Assembly: GCF_900111565.1 (NCBI RefSeq)
Contig: NZ_FOIK01000001.1
Coordinates: forward strand, 682,001 to 746,000
Direction of reading: 5' to 3'
Length of the DNA stretch: 64,000 nucleotides
From: Paenibacillus sp. NFR01
GTDB lineage: Bacteria > Bacillota > Bacilli > Paenibacillales > Paenibacillaceae
Of the stretch, positions 8,820 to 17,167 are shown piece by piece. The notes beneath the pieces were generated by a model. That model was given only the letters and a program-made list of their open reading frames with translations, ran no database searches and had not been told where the DNA came from. A program made the translations under genes and the position numbers. Each line of letters begins with the position of its first letter. The stretch's first letter is position 1.

Positions 8820-9779
8820 ATGAGCGTTATAGAGGAAACGGAATTCTTTACGCTGCATCAGGCGGCGGAAGGGGTGTGGGCGGCAATCGCGGTGCCGGGG
8901 TCAGGTGCCCAAGGCAATGCGGCCATTGTGGATTTGGGTGATGTAACGATCGTTGTGGATACCTTTATGGTTCCGCAAGCCGCGGAGCAGCTGCGCCAAA
9001 TGGCGATCGAGCTGACCGGAAGACCTATCCAATTTGTGGTCAATACACATTATCACGGGGATCATCATTACGGCAATCAGGCTTTTTCGGACAGTATCAT
9101 TCTCTCGACGGAAAAAGTGCAGCAATTCCTGAGCGGACATGCGGCGCCTCTGGCGGAGGATTGGCAGGCTGCGCTGCGGCAGCAGATTGCGGGCCTGATA
9201 GAAGCTCAAGACAATGAAACCGACCCGCGGGTCGTGTCGGCCCTCCGTGATGAAATTGCGGACAAAGAGCGGCTGCATGAAGCGGCTCCTGCGATCCGGA
9301 GGGTGACGGCTTCTATAACATTTACGGACAAGCTGACCCTTCACGGCTCCAAGCGCACGGCCCGGATTATCACCTATGGCGGGGGACACACGCTCAGCGA
9401 TGCTTTTATTTACATTCCCGAAGAAAAAGTGCTGATCGCCGGCGACCTGATTCTGGAGAAAACCCACCCGGCGATGCTGCATGGCGACCTTGCAGCCTGG
9501 CCGGTTATTTTGGAGCGCATCCGAAGCGATTTTGAATTGAACGCTGTGATTCCGGGACACGGGTCCATCGCCGGGCCAGACAATATCGATGAAATGCTGG
9601 ATTACTTGAATAACATTCAGGAAGCGGCCAAACAAGCGGCTGCGTCCGGCATAACGGCTGAGGAGGGATTGGCGCTAGGAATCCCGCAGGCTTTTGCCGA
9701 CTGGACATGCGCGCATGTGTATGGCTGGAACTTCCGCTGGTTATATAACGCATACACCGACAGGAGGAACGACGAATGA
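8820..9779 (+). CDS. Metallo-beta-lactamase-fold hydrolase
   Basis: The 319-residue product carries the MBL metal motif HxHxDH as H77-Y-H79-G-D81-H82, followed by HHYGNQAF. A second metal region includes GGGHTLSDAF and GDLILEKTHPA, and the late histidine lies in VIPGHGS. A charged helical insertion around residues 115-160 separates these motifs. The C-terminal ADWTCAHVYGWNFRW region is longer than in minimal MBL proteins. A GGAGG site lies 7 bases before the ATG. The stop overlaps the next start (ATGA), so it is coupled to the VOC gene. The substrate is unknown; thioesters, lactones and glutathione-type adducts are all handled by this superfamily. Confidence 0.85.
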   Translation: MSVIEETEFFTLHQAAEGVWAAIAVPGSGAQGNAAIVDLGDVTIVVDTFMVPQAAEQLRQMAIELTGRPIQFVVNTHYHGDHHYGNQAFSDSIILSTEKVQQFLSGHAAPLAEDWQAALRQQIAGLIEAQDNETDPRVVSALRDEIADKERLHEAAPAIRRVTASITFTDKLTLHGSKRTARIITYGGGHTLSDAFIYIPEEKVLIAGDLILEKTHPAMLHGDLAAWPVILERIRSDFELNAVIPGHGSIAGPDNIDEMLDYLNNIQEAAKQAAASGITAEEGLALGIPQAFADWTCAHVYGWNFRWLYNAYTDRRNDE

Positions 9780-10156
9780 ACTTTCGCGACCCGCAAATCA
9801 ATTTGTATGTTGAGAATCTTGAACGGTCCCGGCGTTTTTATGAAAAGCTCGGGTTTACGGTGACGTTTACCGCCGAGCTCGGCGGCGCGCCCGTTCATCA
9901 TGAGATGAAACTGGGAACATTTACGCTGGGCGTCGCCACCCGGGAATCCGCCCGGGAAGTGCACGGGCTCAATCCCGGGCTGAACGCCGGCTGCGAAATC
10001 GCGGTATGGACCGACGATACGGATGCGGCTATAGCGTATATTCTGGAGCATGGCGGGACGCTGCTCTCCGAGGCCCATGATTTCCTGGGACGGCTGCGCT
10101 CAGGCTGGGTGCAGGATCCGGACGGAAATCCGATTCAGATCGTTTCCTCCAAATAG
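9776..10156 (+). CDS. VOC-superfamily (glyoxalase/bleomycin resistance-like) protein
   Basis: This 126-residue protein begins INLYVENLERSRRFYEKLGF, the typical first beta-alpha unit of the vicinal oxygen chelate fold. It ends GWVQDPDGNPIQIV, the typical closing motif whose acidic residue often binds metal. It overlaps the MBL gene by four bases, so the two are probably co-translated. The pairing of a VOC protein with an MBL hydrolase resembles a glyoxalase I/II arrangement, but neither partner is a clear glyoxalase and the function is unproven. Its 3' end overlaps the convergent HAD gene by 22 bases. Confidence 0.8.
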   Translation: MNFRDPQINLYVENLERSRRFYEKLGFTVTFTAELGGAPVHHEMKLGTFTLGVATRESAREVHGLNPGLNAGCEIAVWTDDTDAAIAYILEHGGTLLSEAHDFLGRLRSGWVQDPDGNPIQIVSSK

Positions 10157-10770
10157 GTTCTGAACTCGGTGACGGTCTTGAATAACCGGTCCGGCTCTTG
10201 GCGCAGCAGCTCAGCGGTATCGACATAACTTCCCCAGGCTGCGGACCACATCGGCATGCCGACTGCTTTGGCGCAGCGGATGTCAGTGACGGCATCGCCG
10301 ACATATACGGCTTCTTCGGGCTTCAGGTCAAAGCGCCGCAACACCTCGCGGATACCCTCGATTTTGATCTGCCCCTGCGGCGAGCCGGTTTCGATCCAGT
10401 CAAAGCTGTCGTCCATCCCGTAGTAAGCCAGGGAGAGGCGGCAGCTTTTTTCGCCTTTGCCGGTGACCAGCGCGACGATCTTCCCTTTTTCCTTCAAACT
10501 TTGCAGAATGTCCGTCATCCCCTCAAAAGGCACGGCGCACATCCCATGCAGATCTTCATAGTTCCGCAGGTATCCGCTTAAGCCTTCCTCGTAAAAATCG
10601 GGAATCAGCGCTTTGATCGTGCCTTCCTCGCTTGGTCCGAACGTGGCAATAATCTCCTCGTCAGAAATCGGCCGTCCGGCGTGCGGCTCTATCGCTTTAC
10701 GGAAAGCGGCAATGCACAGGGGCAGCGTATCCGCTACCGTACCGTCAAAATCAAAAATCACGGCTTTCAT
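10135..10770 (-). CDS. HAD-family phosphatase (phosphoglycolate/pyrophosphatase-like)
   Basis: The 211-residue product opens MKAVIFDFDGTVADT, so the HAD nucleophile is D7 with D9 as acid/base. Motif II appears as ALVTGKG and the last motif as YVGDAVTDIRCAKAVG. A helical cap lies between residues 15 and 80. This is the layout of phosphoglycolate phosphatase/PpaX-type enzymes, small soluble hydrolases of phosphate monoesters; the substrate is not evident. An AAGGAG site precedes the ATG by 11 bases. It is convergent with the VOC gene and lies just downstream of the MerR gene on the same strand, 33 bases apart. Confidence 0.85.
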   Translation of the reverse strand: MKAVIFDFDGTVADTLPLCIAAFRKAIEPHAGRPISDEEIIATFGPSEEGTIKALIPDFYEEGLSGYLRNYEDLHGMCAVPFEGMTDILQSLKEKGKIVALVTGKGEKSCRLSLAYYGMDDSFDWIETGSPQGQIKIEGIREVLRRFDLKPEEAVYVGDAVTDIRCAKAVGMPMWSAAWGSYVDTAELLRQEPDRLFKTVTEFRTYLEETI

Positions 10771-10803
10771 GGATGCTCCAGCTCCTTCGGATAGGGGATT
10801 GGA

Positions 10804-11208
10804 TTAGTTCATGTGATGCAACGCGTCCAGTTTCTCTTCGTAGACCTGCTTCTTATGTTCGATAAAAGCGAGCTGCGCATCCAGCTCCGCTTTGCGCTCC
10901 AGCAGCAGCCGCTCCTGTTCCCGAATAACGTCATACCTCGCCGTTACCCCCTCAAGCTCCTCGGTCGACAGACCGATGTACTCGCGCACCTTTTCAATGC
11001 CCATCCCGGAATTCCGGATACACTGGATCATGCGCAGGCGCATGAGGTTGTCGTCGGAGAACAGGCGGATATTGTTTTTATCCCGCTGGACCTCGTTCAA
11101 GAGGCCGATTTCTTCATAGTACCGAATGGTGGGTTTGGAGAGGCCCAAGATTGCTGCGGCTTCCTGAATCGTGTAACGCGGCTCTGCGCCGTATTTGAAA
11201 ATGTCCAC
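10804..11208 (-). CDS. MerR-family regulator, divergent from aldehyde dehydrogenase
   Basis: A MerR winged helix (YTIQEAAAILGLSKPTIRYYEEIGLL) is followed by a dimerising coiled coil rich in Glu, Arg and Leu at the C-terminus. I chose the GTG at 11208 because an AAAGGAG site lies nine bases before it. A longer frame from an ATG at 11277 would read through the promoter/operator at 11229-11259 and is unlikely. The product is then 134 residues. No cysteine metal motif is visible at the C-terminus, so an organic ligand is more likely than a metal. It probably controls the dehydrogenase across the shared region and possibly itself. Confidence 0.85.
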   Translation of the reverse strand: MDIFKYGAEPRYTIQEAAAILGLSKPTIRYYEEIGLLNEVQRDKNNIRLFSDDNLMRLRMIQCIRNSGMGIEKVREYIGLSTEELEGVTARYDVIREQERLLLERKAELDAQLAFIEHKKQVYEEKLDALHHMN

Positions 11209-11228
11209 AAATTTTTTCTCCTTTGCTG

Positions 11229-11259
11229 TTGACTTCAAGTTACTTGAAGGGGTTAAAGT
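11229..11259 (+). promoter_or_regulatory. MerR-type promoter with 19-bp spacer before the aldehyde dehydrogenase gene
   Basis: The -35 TTGACT (11229) and -10 TAAAGT (11254) are 19 bp apart, the over-long spacer typical of MerR-activated promoters. The spacer region holds the perfect palindrome CTTCAAGTTACTTGAAG at 11233-11249. Confidence 0.8.
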
Positions 11260-11305
11260 GATCGTAGCATGAAGCATGCGAGATCACAAGATGGAGGGAA
11301 CGAAA

Positions 11306-12736
11306 ATGAACGAACAGGAATTGCGTGTGATTAACCGGATGTATGTGAACGGAGAGTTTGTCCGTCCACAGGGAACGGAGGAGATGGAGCTTATAAATCC
11401 CGCGAACCGCAAGGTGATCGGCAAGGTAACGCTCGGCAATGAAGCGGATGCCCTTGCGGCGGTCGCCGCAGCGAAGACGGCGTTTACGGCATTCTCCCAA
11501 ACAACGGTAGAAGAGCGGATGGACATGCTGCTGCGTTTGCGCGAGGGGATCGAAGCGAAAGCGGATCAGTTCACAAGCAACTGTATCGAGGAGTACGGGG
11601 CTACGCTCCGGGTGGCGCAGGCGCGAAGCAAACTGACGGCGGATTTTTTCGGGATGGCTTATGATTTGCTGCAAAACTTCGCATTTCGCGAAACGATCGG
11701 CCGGGCCGAAGTCGTCAAAGAACCGCTTGGCGTTGTTGCGGTCATTACCCCCTGGAACGCCAACACCTCGCAAATTACGGCCAAAATCTCCAGCGCCATA
11801 GCTGCTGGCTGTACGATGGTGATCAAGCCGAGCGAGATCAGTGCCATCCAGACGGATTTGCTGGCACAGTGCATCCATGAAGCGGGCATTCCGGCCGGCG
11901 TCGTGAATTTCGTCAACGGCCTTGGGTCTACGGTGGGGAGCGCGCTGCTCCGGCATCCGGATGTGGCGATGATATCATTTACCGGCTCGACCAAGGTCGG
12001 TCAAATGATCTACCGGGAAGCTGCGGTTACGATGAAGAAGGTAGTGCTGGAACTGGGCGGGAAATCGCCGAATCTCGTGCTGGACGATGCCGATCTGGAG
12101 CAGGCGATTCCGCGGGCAATCATGGGGTGCTTCATGAATAACGGCCAAGCCTGCATTGCGGGTACGCGGTTATTCGTACCGGAGACGCGAATCGGTGAAG
12201 TGAAGGCGATCGTCCGGCGAACGCTTGAAGGGCTTAAAACGGGAAATCCATGGGATGAAGACACCGTAATCGGCCCGCTGGCCGGCGCCAAACAATATGA
12301 ACAGGTTCAGCGCTATATCCGGCTCGGCTTGGAGGAAGGTGCGGAGCTGATCGGCGGCGGCGAAGGGCATCCGGAAGGGCTGGAGGGCGGTTATTATGTC
12401 AAACCGACGGTATTTGCCGGGGTGAAGCCGGAGATGACCATTGCCCGTGAGGAAATATTCGGACCGGTGTTGTCGATTCTGACTTACGGTAGCGAAGAGG
12501 AAGCAGTGGCCATGGCCAACGATACGGATTTTGGGCTTGGCGCCTATATTCAATCGGGGGATCCGGAGCGGGCGATGAAGGTTGCATCCCAAATCGCGGC
12601 CGGCGTTGTCGTGATCAACGATGCCGGCTTTGAAATGACGGCCCCGTTCGGCGGCTACAAGCACTCCGGCATCGGCCGGGAGAATGGCGTGTACGGCGTG
12701 GAAGAATTTTTGCAGGTGAAATCGATTATGCGGTAA
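11306..12736 (+). CDS. NAD(P)-dependent aldehyde dehydrogenase
   Basis: The product from the ATG at 11306 is 476 residues, the usual length of the aldehyde dehydrogenase superfamily. That start has a GGAGGG site seven bases upstream; an upstream ATG at 11276 lacks one. Catalytic residues are E249 in ELGGKSPN and C283 in NNGQACIAG, spaced as in the family. The cofactor-binding stretch TPWNAN and the late motif FGGYKHSGIGREN are present. It oxidises an aldehyde to the acid in the cytosol. The substrate cannot be read from sequence. Its promoter is of MerR type, so it is probably induced by a small molecule sensed by the divergent regulator. Confidence 0.93.
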   Translation: MNEQELRVINRMYVNGEFVRPQGTEEMELINPANRKVIGKVTLGNEADALAAVAAAKTAFTAFSQTTVEERMDMLLRLREGIEAKADQFTSNCIEEYGATLRVAQARSKLTADFFGMAYDLLQNFAFRETIGRAEVVKEPLGVVAVITPWNANTSQITAKISSAIAAGCTMVIKPSEISAIQTDLLAQCIHEAGIPAGVVNFVNGLGSTVGSALLRHPDVAMISFTGSTKVGQMIYREAAVTMKKVVLELGGKSPNLVLDDADLEQAIPRAIMGCFMNNGQACIAGTRLFVPETRIGEVKAIVRRTLEGLKTGNPWDEDTVIGPLAGAKQYEQVQRYIRLGLEEGAELIGGGEGHPEGLEGGYYVKPTVFAGVKPEMTIAREEIFGPVLSILTYGSEEEAVAMANDTDFGLGAYIQSGDPERAMKVASQIAAGVVVINDAGFEMTAPFGGYKHSGIGRENGVYGVEEFLQVKSIMR

Positions 12737-12768
12737 ATAACGGCTGCAGCGTCGCTTTAGCGATAAAA

Positions 12769-12812
12769 GGGCCGTCCCAAGCAGACGTTTCATGGCTCGG
12801 GACGGCCCTCTT
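12769..12812. terminator. Terminator after aldehyde dehydrogenase (possibly bidirectional)
   Basis: GGGCCGTCCC at 12769 pairs with GGGACGGCCC at 12799. An A run precedes it and T-rich bases follow, so it can serve both the dehydrogenase and the convergent gene at 12822. Confidence 0.8.
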
Positions 12813-12821
12813 TGCATACGT

Positions 12822-13289
12822 TTATATTATTCCGTCAGTCGTGCCGGCAACGGCAGAGCCGTTGAACCCGACGGGTCCGGTCAAGATGATTTCGATGGTG
12901 GACGAAATAAACAGACTGTACCGGATTTGTCCTGCGTTGACCGCCGCTGCAGGAGGAAAGTCGCCTGTCGTGATGCTCAAAGGCGCCAAGGAGGTAATCC
13001 CGTCCGTATCGAATACCTCTGTGTAAATTAAGGTGCCTGTTCCGGCTGTGCCTGTGCTGTTTCTTTCAATGGTTAAAGTAACCGTCGCGAACAGCTCGAC
13101 ATCGCCATCCAGTTGAACCGATCCGTTAAGCGCCACCCTAGCATTCGAGGCGTCAGGCGTGTTGGCTACGGCAAAGGTCTGCAGCCCGATATCTCCGATC
13201 AGTACAGGGGTGGTTTCTATGAGTGTCGTTCCCGTGCTTATATTCGAAAAGACAGAGATTCGTTCATCAAGGAAAACAATCGGCATCAT
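12822..13289 (-). CDS. Exosporium-like beta-rich protein
   Basis: This 155-residue protein (MMPIVFLDER...) is rich in Thr, Val, Ile and Gly with alternating hydrophobic strands, no cysteine, no signal peptide and no membrane span. Its layout resembles the TNF/C1q-like jelly-roll domains at the C-terminus of BclA-type exosporium proteins. It also resembles the pair encoded at 35684-36495: a VALNGSVQL strand, a LFATVTLTI strand and a closing ILTGPVGFNGSA that parallels their IGPVVLSG ending. A GGGGGTGAT ribosome site precedes the ATG. A -10 match to sporulation sigma factors lies 20 bases further upstream. Spore-surface location is inference. Confidence 0.6.
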   Translation of the reverse strand: MMPIVFLDERISVFSNISTGTTLIETTPVLIGDIGLQTFAVANTPDASNARVALNGSVQLDGDVELFATVTLTIERNSTGTAGTGTLIYTEVFDTDGITSLAPLSITTGDFPPAAAVNAGQIRYSLFISSTIEIILTGPVGFNGSAVAGTTDGII

Positions 13290-13308
13290 ATATCACCCCC
13301 TCGGTAGA

Positions 13309-13317
13309 TAATATATG
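13309..13317 (-). promoter_or_regulatory. Possible sigma-E/sigma-K -10 element
   Basis: On the minus strand CATATATTA matches the CATANNNTA -10 consensus shared by the mother-cell sigma factors. It lies just upstream of the exosporium-like gene. The -35 region is not decisive. Confidence 0.4.
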
Positions 13318-13406
13318 ATGAGCGAGAAGTTTGGCGTGGACGCTAACCAGATAGATATATCCGCAAAGTCGCACCGTAATACTTGCTGAATGCAAGTAAA
13401 AAAACC

Positions 13407-13454
13407 TTGTTATTTTTCCGCTTCCCTCTTAACATATTAGCATGTGCTTATATG
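13407..13454 (+). promoter_or_regulatory. ars promoter with ArsR-type operator
   Basis: TTGTTA (13407) and TAACAT (13430) are 17 bp apart. Overlapping the -10 is the dyad CATATTAGCA (13433-13442), TG, TGCTTATATG (13445-13454), nine of ten positions matching. It has the form of ArsR/SmtB-family operators. Confidence 0.6.
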
Positions 13455-13467
13455 AGTGGAGGAATCC

Positions 13468-13648
13468 ATGTTGGACGAGCTCAACCGGATGGCAGACGAT
13501 CTGAAGCTGCTTGGGGATAAAACCAGGCTCTCCATGATGTCTCTATCGGCCGTCAGCCAGCATCTAAACAAGCTGCGAATAGGACGGCGGCAGGCAATGA
13601 GGTCCGTGCAGCGGTTACCATGGAGAAGAACAGGAGCGGAACAGAAAA
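13468..13648 (+). pseudogene. arsR: ArsR-family repressor remnant with internal deletion
   Basis: Translation from the ATG at 13468 (GGAGGA site just upstream) starts like an ArsR repressor with LKLLGDKTRLSMMSL. It then jumps directly to SAVSQHLNKLR, the recognition helix. The intervening turn and helix, which in arsenic-responsive ArsR proteins hold the CVCD cysteine motif, are missing. After KLR the family similarity is lost, and the frame runs on past the arsB start without an ArsR C-terminus. The joined parts keep frame, which fits an internal deletion. The remnant cannot be a normal arsenite sensor. The operator and promoter upstream look intact, so the pump gene may be derepressed or under another ArsR paralogue. 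Confidence 0.75.
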
Positions 13649-14935
13649 ATGCTGGCAGGTTTGATCTTTATCTTTACTTTGGTTTTTGTAATCTGGCAGC
13701 CGCGGAAGCTGTCCATCGGCTGGTCGGCCTGCGGCGGTGCGGCGCTTGCACTGCTTGCCGGCGTCGTGAATTTTCAGGATGTTCTGGACGTCACGCAGAT
13801 TGTGTGGAACGCCACGCTGGCTTTTATCGGAATTATATTGATTTCTCTGGTGCTGGACCGGATCGGCTTTTTTGAATGGGCGGCACTGCATATGGCTGCG
13901 GCGGCCAGGGGCAACGGGAAGCGGATGTTTGTATACGTGATTTTGCTCGGTGCGGTCGTGTCCGCACTGTTCGCGAATGACGGGGCGGCGCTTATCCTAA
14001 CGCCGATCGTGCTGGCCATGGTACGCGCGCTGAAGCTGGACGAACGGCAGGTATTTCCATTTATTATCGCCGGCGGGTTTATCGCCGATACCACATCGCT
14101 GCCGCTTGTCGTCAGCAATCTCGTCAATATCGTCTCCGCCGATTATTTCGGGGTCACGTTTGGCGAATACGCACTTCATATGATTATACCGACAATCTTC
14201 TCGCTGCTTGCGAGTCTGCTCGTGCTGTATTTGTATTTCCGCAAGAGCATTCCGGCCGCTTTTGATCCGGAGGAGCTGAAAGCGCCGGCGGAAGCCATCA
14301 AGGACCTGCGGATGTTCCGGCTGTCCTGGTGGGTGCTGGCGGTGCTGCTCGCCGGATATTTTGTCTGCGAGTTGGCGGGCATTCCGGTATCGGCCGTGGC
14401 CATGGGCATTGCCCTGGTATTCCTGCTGATGGCCAGACGCAGTCCGCAGGTCTCGACACGCGAGGTAATAAAGGGAGCGCCGTGGGCTATCGTCTTTTTC
14501 TCGATCGGGATGTACGTGGTAGTGTATGGGCTGCGCAACGTCGGTTTGACCGATATGCTGTCCGACGTGATTATCGAGACGGTAAAACACGGGCTGCTGG
14601 CGGCTTCGCTGGGCATGGGTTTCCTTGCAGCACTGTTATCTTCGGTAATGAACAATCTGCCGACTGTAATGATTGGAGCCCTGGCGATCGATGGGGCCCA
14701 TGCTACGGGGCTGATGCAAAAAGCGCTGGTGTATGCGAACGTCATCGGATCGGATTTGGGACCGAAGATGACGCCGATCGGTTCGCTGGCAACGCTGCTA
14801 TGGCTGCATGTACTGGCGGGCAAAGGCGTCAAAATCACATGGGGGCAATATTTCAAAACCGGGATCGTGCTGACGATTCCCACGCTGGTTATAACCTTGC
14901 TAGGTTTGGCGTTGGGACTAAAATTGTTCGGGTAA
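13649..14935 (+). CDS. arsB: Arsenite efflux membrane protein ArsB
   Basis: The 428-residue product has about eleven to twelve hydrophobic spans and typical ArsB stretches such as [32 protein letters not shown] and, late in the protein, [22 protein letters not shown]. ArsB exports arsenite or antimonite across the cytoplasmic membrane, alone or with ArsA. No arsC or arsA is adjacent. The ATG at 13649 follows a GGAGCGG site. It overlaps the read-through frame of the deleted arsR remnant. A GNAT gene follows after 18 bases and is probably co-transcribed. Confidence 0.93.
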   Translation: MLAGLIFIFTLVFVIWQPRKLSIGWSACGGAALALLAGVVNFQDVLDVTQIVWNATLAFIGIILISLVLDRIGFFEWAALHMAAAARGNGKRMFVYVILLGAVVSALFANDGAALILTPIVLAMVRALKLDERQVFPFIIAGGFIADTTSLPLVVSNLVNIVSADYFGVTFGEYALHMIIPTIFSLLASLLVLYLYFRKSIPAAFDPEELKAPAEAIKDLRMFRLSWWVLAVLLAGYFVCELAGIPVSAVAMGIALVFLLMARRSPQVSTREVIKGAPWAIVFFSIGMYVVVYGLRNVGLTDMLSDVIIETVKHGLLAASLGMGFLAALLSSVMNNLPTVMIGALAIDGAHATGLMQKALVYANVIGSDLGPKMTPIGSLATLLWLHVLAGKGVKITWGQYFKTGIVLTIPTLVITLLGLALGLKLFG

Positions 14936-14953
14936 TCTGGGAGGTGCTTTGGG

Positions 14954-15535
14954 ATGGGACACTATAATAAAATTCACTTTACGGATAAAAGAGGCAGGGA
15001 CATCGTTCTGCGTGCCGCTACAAGCGCAGATGCGGAGCAGGTGCTCGCCTATAACCGGAGCATTTTTCAGGAAGCGCCGTATTTGTTGACGACATTAGAG
15101 GAATTCACCATCACGGCCGAAGATGAACGGCGATGGATTGAGGATATCCAGCAGGACCCGGATAGCCTTATCCTGATTGCTATTTACGAGGGCGAAGTCG
15201 CCGGCTTCCTTGATTTTCAACGCGGGCACCGGCGGAGGATCGCGCATACGGGTTCTTTTTCGATCAATATCCGCAGGGATCTGCGCGGGGGCGGGCTGGG
15301 CACGCGGATGCTGCAGGAGTTGATAACCTGGGCAACGGCGCGGCCGGAACTCGAAAAAATTTGGCTTCAGGTGTTCGCTACCAATCAACCGGCAATTTCG
15401 CTGTACGAAAGCCAGGGTTTTGTGCAGGACAGTCTAATGGAGAAACAGATCAAGCTGGAAAACGGCGAGTACGTTGATCTGGTGGGCATGGGGCTGCTCC
15501 TGCCGCCTAAAACGGGAGAAGAAAACAAGGGTTGA
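14954..15535 (+). CDS. GNAT-family N-acetyltransferase
   Basis: The 193-residue product has the GNAT fold order. It starts with IVLRAATSADAEQVLAYNR, has a central strand IYEGEVAGFLDFQ, then the acetyl-CoA loop RDLRGGGLGTRMLQ, and ends with FATNQPAISLYESQGFVQD. The loop fits the family's Q/RxxGxG/A pattern. It resembles the RimJ/RimL-like group but the acceptor is unknown. A GGGAGGTG site lies eight bases before the ATG. It is 18 bases after arsB, which puts it in the same transcript. A strong terminator follows at 15551. Confidence 0.85.
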   Translation: MGHYNKIHFTDKRGRDIVLRAATSADAEQVLAYNRSIFQEAPYLLTTLEEFTITAEDERRWIEDIQQDPDSLILIAIYEGEVAGFLDFQRGHRRRIAHTGSFSINIRRDLRGGGLGTRMLQELITWATARPELEKIWLQVFATNQPAISLYESQGFVQDSLMEKQIKLENGEYVDLVGMGLLLPPKTGEENKG

Positions 15536-15550
15536 TCAGAGGTTTCATGC

Positions 15551-15591
15551 AAAAAAAGGTGGTGTCCAAACACGGACGCCACCTTTTTTTT
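15551..15591. terminator. Bidirectional terminator between GNAT and LacI genes
   Basis: GGTGGTGTCC (15558) pairs with GGACGCCACC (15574). Seven A precede the stem and eight T follow it, so it can act on both strands. Confidence 0.9.
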
Positions 15592-15658
15592 GCCCATAAG
15601 AATATATAAATTTCCAGGGTCTATGCAAAGTACTTGATTAGCCTATGCACATCTCCAT

Positions 15659-16699
15659 TCAGGATAACGCCGGAGTAGAATCCCTAAAGATAAGTTGGGT
15701 GAAAATGTGGGAAACCTGATGCGGTTGTTCGGGATTGCTGATCCGTGAAAGCAGCATTTCCGCGGCGCAAACACCCATTTCATTGCTGTAAATATGCACC
15801 GTCGTTAAATGCGGCTCGATGATACTAGCCTCCGGGCTGTTATCGAAACCGCAGAAAGCGATATCCTTCGGAATGGCGTAATTCATGCTTTTTAGCGCCT
15901 TCATAAAGCTGACGGCAATGTAATCGTTCGCACAGATAAACGCAGAAGGGAGCGAAGTCATGGCCTTTATCCGTTGATTGGCCCAATCGCTGCTTGTGAA
16001 AAACAGATCGTCGTCATCCAAAATGCATTTCGAGCGATCCACCGTTAAGCCTGCTTCCGTAATGGCCCGGTTAAAACCTGCCCAGCGTTCATTGAAGCTG
16101 CGGCAATGATTGTAGTCTCCGATGAAGCCAAAATCCGTGTAGCCGTTCTCAATCAGCTTGCGGGTTAGCAGGTAAGAGCTGTGTTCATTCTCCATCAACA
16201 ACACATCCGCCTGAAATTCCGGATAGCGGACATGGGCAGAACAGTCAATAAAGATCGTCGGAATGCCCAGCCCCGTTATCAGCTTGCTGTACTCCAAGTT
16301 GAACAATTCGATACAGATGATCCCGTCCACATTGGAAGCGTCGAAATTGTTCGGCAGCGACAGGGACTTCTGGTCGATTTCGCGGATAATATGGATGGAC
16401 AGGTTGTAGCCTTCCTCGCTAATCCGTTTCTCCAGGCCGCTGATCAGAATGGAGCCGAAATGGGAGGTGTTGGGCAAGTTTTCCGTAAGCAGGGCAATAT
16501 TGCCGGAATGTTTGGATAAGAGGCTCTCGGATTCCATAAAAGAGAACTGCTTGTATTTCAATTCGATGGCTTTCTTCACGACTTTATTTCTTGTTTCTTC
16601 TGGAATGCCCGGCGTTCCGTTCAGCGCTTTCGAAGCCGTGTTACGGGAGATGCCCAGCGCGTTCGCGATATCTTGAATCGTAACTTTTTCTTTGGCCAC
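15659..16699 (-). CDS. LacI-family transcriptional regulator of the fructan cluster
   Basis: The 346-residue protein begins VTIQDIANALGISRNTASKA, a classic LacI helix-turn-helix, followed by the hinge region and a periplasmic-binding-type ligand domain (FICANDYIAVSFMKAL, FCGFDNSPEAS, TVHIYSNEMG). It is divergent from the permease, binding-protein, GH32 and fructokinase genes, so a fructan, sucrose or fructose-derived effector is likely. The intergenic region holds repeated dyads that may be its operators. No ribosome site is strong, but ATG at 16699 gives the standard LacI length. Confidence 0.88.
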   Translation of the reverse strand: MAKEKVTIQDIANALGISRNTASKALNGTPGIPEETRNKVVKKAIELKYKQFSFMESESLLSKHSGNIALLTENLPNTSHFGSILISGLEKRISEEGYNLSIHIIREIDQKSLSLPNNFDASNVDGIICIELFNLEYSKLITGLGIPTIFIDCSAHVRYPEFQADVLLMENEHSSYLLTRKLIENGYTDFGFIGDYNHCRSFNERWAGFNRAITEAGLTVDRSKCILDDDDLFFTSSDWANQRIKAMTSLPSAFICANDYIAVSFMKALKSMNYAIPKDIAFCGFDNSPEASIIEPHLTTVHIYSNEMGVCAAEMLLSRISNPEQPHQVSHIFTQLIFRDSTPALS

Positions 16700-16805
16700 T
16701 TGTACATTTCACCTCAGTAATTAATCCGTTTTTCGCGCAGCACATTTGTTGAACACTTTACTTAAATGTATATGAACCGCGCCGGAATAGCAATCTCAAT
16801 TTTAC

Positions 16806-16947
16806 AAATGCACAATTAAAATGCTTCTTTTACATAGGGTTATGCATAATTGGAGAGAAATCCACTCGCATTGCCAATAAATGACAACCACTAAAATGTG
16901 CATTTTTACATGAATTCATTGATCGGTTTTTGCTTTTATGCATAATT
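16806..16947. promoter_or_regulatory. Operator cluster in the LacI-permease intergenic region
   Basis: The 468-base gap is much more AT-rich than its surroundings. AAATGCACAATT at 16806 is mirrored by AAATGTGCATTT at 16894. The 12-mer TTATGCATAATT, containing the palindrome TTATGCATAA, occurs twice (16840 and 16936), 96 bp apart. A related TGTAAATGCA lies at 17077, just after the -10. Such repeats fit binding sites for the divergent LacI regulator; this is inference. Confidence 0.5.
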
Positions 16948-17046
16948 CTTAAAGAAAATCGTTATTTAATGGTTATATTTGTGCTAATGTAAAAAATAAC
17001 GTTGACTCAAATTGTCAAATGAACAAATTAAAATTTACAAAAATTA

Positions 17047-17075
17047 TTGACATGACACTCGCGGTTTGATAAATT
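17047..17075 (+). promoter_or_regulatory. Promoter of the fructan transport operon
   Basis: TTGACA at 17047 and TAAATT at 17070 are separated by 17 bp, about 90 bases before the first permease start. Confidence 0.65.
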
Positions 17076-17167
17076 GTAAATGCAAAAGGGTGTGTATCGA
17101 AAGGGAAAATGCCCAATGCGGACGTCGAAATATGCTTTGCATAATACAAAAAGAACGGAGGTCAAAT

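Noticed and set aside
13380..13398. Inverted repeat TACTTGC-TGAAT-GCAAGTA as a terminator
   Set aside because: It is a perfect 7-bp dyad, but the side that would need T bases has A bases on the plus strand and the T run precedes the stem on the minus strand; it may be an operator but nothing supports that.
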